From Chitinophaga pinensis (lineage in GTDB: Bacteria; Bacteroidota; Bacteroidia; CAMBQF01), in assembly GCA_945869825.1 (NCBI GenBank), contig CAMBQF010000003.1, positions 1-52,934 on the forward strand: a stretch of DNA of 52,934 bases. The letters are read 5' to 3'. A program made the position numbers and the translations under genes. Below the pieces are notes generated by a model that did not search any database, had not been told where the DNA came from, and saw only the letters and a program-made list of their open reading frames with translations. Shown one piece after another: positions 50,678 to 52,934 of this stretch (positions within the stretch are counted from its first letter, which is position 1; each line of letters begins with the position of its first letter).

Positions 50678-51130
50678 TTACTTTTTTACAAAACCGCGCA
50701 ACTTAAGTATAATTTTATTGGGCTGCGTGTTAGCTATTACGGTAATGGTTTTAACCACTTCGCCATCGCTGCCTTTGTTGGCTGAGTCAAAATCTACTTT
50801 AATCTCACCGCTATCTCCGGGGCTGATAGGTTCTTCAGGATACTCGGGAACGGTGCAACCGCACGATGTTTTTGTATCGGCAATAATTAAGTTCCCCTTA
50901 CCTGTATTTTTAAACTTGAAGTTAAACTTAACATGGTCGCCTTCTTGAATAGTGCCATAGTTATATTCTACCGTTTCGAACTCCATTTTAGGCAGGGTCT
51001 CAGGATCGTAATCGCCCGATGCTGTTGCAGGGTTGTTTACATCGCCGGCATTAATACCGCCTTTACCATCTCCACAGCTATTAAAAACTAATACTGAAGC
51101 GGCTACTAAGGCTATAATAATCTTTTTCAT
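50678..51130 (-). CDS. DUF1573 lipoprotein
   Basis: 150 residues. Lipobox Cys 19 (VLVFNSC). The mature part is one DUF1573 domain, an immunoglobulin-like (ASH/MSP-type) fold: MEFETVEYNYGTIQEGDHV, FKNTGKGNLIIADTKTSCGC with the usual Cys pair, and PGDSGEIKVDFDSANK. These proteins are widespread in Bacteroidota with unknown function. First gene of the run DUF1573-yajC-ybbR-coaE-GT39, with its own promoter at 51154-51185. Confidence 0.93.
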   Translation of the reverse strand: MKKIIIALVAASVLVFNSCGDGKGGINAGDVNNPATASGDYDPETLPKMEFETVEYNYGTIQEGDHVKFNFKFKNTGKGNLIIADTKTSCGCTVPEYPEEPISPGDSGEIKVDFDSANKGSDGEVVKTITVIANTQPNKIILKLRGFVKK

Positions 51131-51153
51131 GGTACTTGTTGCAATTAAGGCAG

Positions 51154-51185
51154 CAAAGGTAGTTAAAAATCAACCTCTACTACAA
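51154..51185 (-). promoter_or_regulatory. Probable promoter of the DUF1573-yajC-ybbR-coaE operon
   Basis: The minus strand has TTG (51185-51183), 21 bases, then TACCTTTG (51161-51154), a full -7 match. It begins inside the last codons of the exonuclease III gene. Confidence 0.55.
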
Positions 51186-51930
51186 GGGGGCAATGGTCAG
51201 AATGACGTGCATCGGGCAATATTATTGCACGGCTTAGCGAACTATCTAAAGGTGTGCTTGCCAAATGATAATCAATACGCCAGCCCAGGTTTTTAGCGCG
51301 GGCATTAAAGCGGAAGCTCCACCAGGTGTAATTGTGGGGCTCCTGGTTAAACTTGCGGAAGGTATCGGTAAAGCCTGAATTCATAAACCCATCAATCCAC
51401 TCGCGCTCTTCAGGTAAAAAGCCGCTGCTTTTGGCATTGCTCTTAGGGTTGTGTATGTCGATAGGCCTATGGCAAATGTTATAATCGCCTGAGATAATAA
51501 GGTTTGGGCGGCTTTGCTTAAGCGTATCAATATAGGGTTGAAAATCGGCCAGGAACTGCATTTTAAACGCCTGCCTTTCGTCGCCACTGCTGCCTGAAGG
51601 CATGTACACACTCATTACCGATACATCGCCAAAATCGGCACGGATAATACGGCCTTCGTTATCGTACGCTTCAATACCACAGCCATATTCAACCAATGTT
51701 GGGGTTATGCGGGTAAGTATAGCGGTACCGCTGTAGCCTTTTTTTTGCGCGGGGTACCAGTAGCAGCTGTAGCCTAATGCTTCAAAAATATGTTGTTCTA
51801 TCTGGTCGGGCTCGGCTTTAACCTCTTGCAGGCAAACCACATCAGCATCGGTAGCCTTAAGCCATTCAGCAAACCCCTTAGACATAGCCGAGCGTATGCC
51901 GTTTACGTTGTACGATATAATTTTTTTCAT
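51163..51930 (-). CDS. xth: Exodeoxyribonuclease III
   Basis: 255 residues. An AP endonuclease/3'-5' exonuclease of base-excision repair. The active-site residues are visible: Asn in ISYNVNGIRSA, Glu in VCLQEVKAEPD, Tyr in SVYMPSGS, Asp-Asn in ISGDYNICH, and the terminal Asp-His in ARHSDHCPLVVEVDF. Length and motifs fit ExoA/ExoIII. The start is ATG 51930 (MKKIISYNVNGIR). The gap to the DUF1573 start is 32 bases, but the intervening promoter suggests partly separate expression. Confidence 0.96.
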   Translation of the reverse strand: MKKIISYNVNGIRSAMSKGFAEWLKATDADVVCLQEVKAEPDQIEQHIFEALGYSCYWYPAQKKGYSGTAILTRITPTLVEYGCGIEAYDNEGRIIRADFGDVSVMSVYMPSGSSGDERQAFKMQFLADFQPYIDTLKQSRPNLIISGDYNICHRPIDIHNPKSNAKSSGFLPEEREWIDGFMNSGFTDTFRKFNQEPHNYTWWSFRFNARAKNLGWRIDYHLASTPLDSSLSRAIILPDARHSDHCPLVVEVDF

Positions 51931-52010
51931 AAATTAACGTTTATTCTTGTTAATACCTTTTCAAACTAGTTGCTGTGCGAATTATTTGAAGCGGTTAACT
52001 TGCAGCTACT

Positions 52011-52934
52011 ATGCGTTGGCGGTTTATATGTGTTTTTTCTGTTTTCCTGTTGATGCTTTTGTCTACCCTGGCAAAGGCACAAACAGGCAGCAACCTGCGT
52101 ACGCAATACATTAGCACCGCCAAAGATACGGTACAACTAGACAGTTTAAGTATCATTCCGGGGTCGTTTTTTATCCACAATACCGCAGGCGATAGCGTAG
52201 CTGAAAACCTGTACACTTTTGATTTTATAAATGCCCAGCTGATATGGAACCGCAAGGCGCTTAACCAATTAGGTGTGGTGCGCGATACCGTATACGAGGC
52301 CAACTTCCGCGTGTTCCCTACCCGCTTAAACAAGCCCGTGGCACATAAAACCATGGCCACCGTAAACCAGGTAAATAAGGGCTATACCAACCCCTTCCAA
52401 ATTAAGGGCGACCAAACGCGGGAGGATATTTTTAAGTTTGACGGCTTGCAGAAAAGCGGAGCCATATCGCGCGGTATAAGCTTTGGCAACAACCAGGATG
52501 TGGTGGTAAACTCCAACCTCAACCTGCAACTATCGGGCAAGATTGGCGATAATATTGAACTTACGGCAGCTATTACTGATGATAACATCCCTATTCAGCC
52601 TGATGGGAATACGCAGCAGCTGCAAGACTTTGACCGGGTATACATTCAGCTGGCGAATGAGAACACCAAACTTATTGCAGGCGACTTCCAGATAAACCGC
52701 CCTGAGAGTTACTTTATGAACTTTAACAAGCGGCTAAAGGGCGGTAGCTTTACTACAAAATTTACGGCACTGAAAAACAGCGAGGGCAAGGTGATAGCCA
52801 CCAATAAAATATCGGCATCCATAGCCATTGCGCGGGGGCGTTTTGCACGTAACCAAATACAAGGTGTAGAGGGCAACCAGGGGCCGTACCGCCTGCGGGG
52901 CAATAACAACGAGGTGTTTATCATTATCCTTTCA
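52011..52934 (+). CDS. Large Bacteroidota outer-membrane or surface protein, N-terminal part
   Basis: The reading frame runs from ATG 52011 to the window edge with no stop, giving 308 visible residues. A signal peptide ends at about residue 23 (STLAKA before QTG). The rest is beta-rich with asparagine-rich strands (ISFGNNQDVVVNSNLNLQ, LTAAITDDNIPIQPDGN, LIAGDFQINRP, QGPYRLRGNNNEVF). This pattern matches my memory of a conserved, uncharacterised Bacteroidota envelope protein of around 1,100 residues, probably a beta-barrel. It is divergent from xth, and the 80-base spacer has no full -7 match. Function unknown. Confidence 0.8.
   Translation, partial: MRWRFICVFSVFLLMLLSTLAKAQTGSNLRTQYISTAKDTVQLDSLSIIPGSFFIHNTAGDSVAENLYTFDFINAQLIWNRKALNQLGVVRDTVYEANFRVFPTRLNKPVAHKTMATVNQVNKGYTNPFQIKGDQTREDIFKFDGLQKSGAISRGISFGNNQDVVVNSNLNLQLSGKIGDNIELTAAITDDNIPIQPDGNTQQLQDFDRVYIQLANENTKLIAGDFQINRPESYFMNFNKRLKGGSFTTKFTALKNSEGKVIATNKISASIAIARGRFARNQIQGVEGNQGPYRLRGNNNEVFIIILS

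Overview
The window is one continuous stretch of a Bacteroidota chromosome, probably an environmental Sphingobacteria/Chitinophagia-type organism; the order cannot be fixed from this sequence. The evidence is the recurring Bacteroidota promoter (TTG/TTTG, 18-22 bases, TAnnTTTG), the long insert-containing IspG, an RND metal pump fused to its outer-membrane factor, many short-signal lipoproteins, the DUF1573-YajC-YbbR-CoaE neighbourhood, and a 59-residue DUF6728-like protein. No phage, insertion sequence, plasmid gene or CRISPR array is visible.

Layout. 0-7.5 kb: C-terminal part of the K+ transporter Kup, an ABC exporter, sigma-54 (rpoN), tRNA-His and a copper-type P-ATPase. 7.6-12.3 kb: a GT-C mannosyltransferase-like membrane protein whose gene carries in-frame palindromic repeats, then ispG, a four-helix membrane protein, an atypical SDR protein and a small DUF2798 protein. 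12.3-16.8 kb (minus strand): DUF2383 protein, aconitase and citrate synthase, two consecutive TCA enzymes. 16.9-19.2 kb: an Omp85-like barrel and a membrane acyltransferase. 19.3-26.0 kb: a TetR-controlled tripartite RND pump (TetR, outer-membrane factor, adaptor, permease) behind a perfect 13-bp inverted repeat. 26.0-33.0 kb (minus strand): a CzcA-type divalent metal efflux operon with two accessory membrane proteins, a pump-plus-outer-membrane-factor fusion, its adaptor, and a diheme lipoprotein at the end. 33.1-35.3 kb: recQ.

35.6-41.9 kb is the least explained region: six tightly packed genes (dolichol-phosphate-mannose-synthase-like GT2, NodB-type deacetylase, an unknown 134-residue membrane protein, a GMC-like flavin oxidoreductase, an NAD-dependent epimerase and a GNAT acetyltransferase), followed by a second, paralogous deacetylase with its own promoter. 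This looks like a small glycan or glycolipid modification pathway with no obvious named counterpart. 41.9-42.3 kb is a repeat-rich spacer. 42.3-46.9 kb holds ileS (with a swapped GxHH signature), a DksA/TraR-like protein with a degenerate zinc finger, and lspA. 46.9-51.9 kb (minus strand): the DUF6728-like gene, a GT39/ArnT-type glycosyltransferase, coaE, ybbR-like, yajC, a DUF1573 lipoprotein and exonuclease III. The last 0.9 kb opens a large surface protein gene cut by the window edge.

Three patterns cut across genes: palindromic GC-rich repeats that enter coding sequence in frame, -7 promoter elements that sit only a few bases before start codons (near-leaderless mRNAs), and bidirectional hairpin terminators between convergent units.
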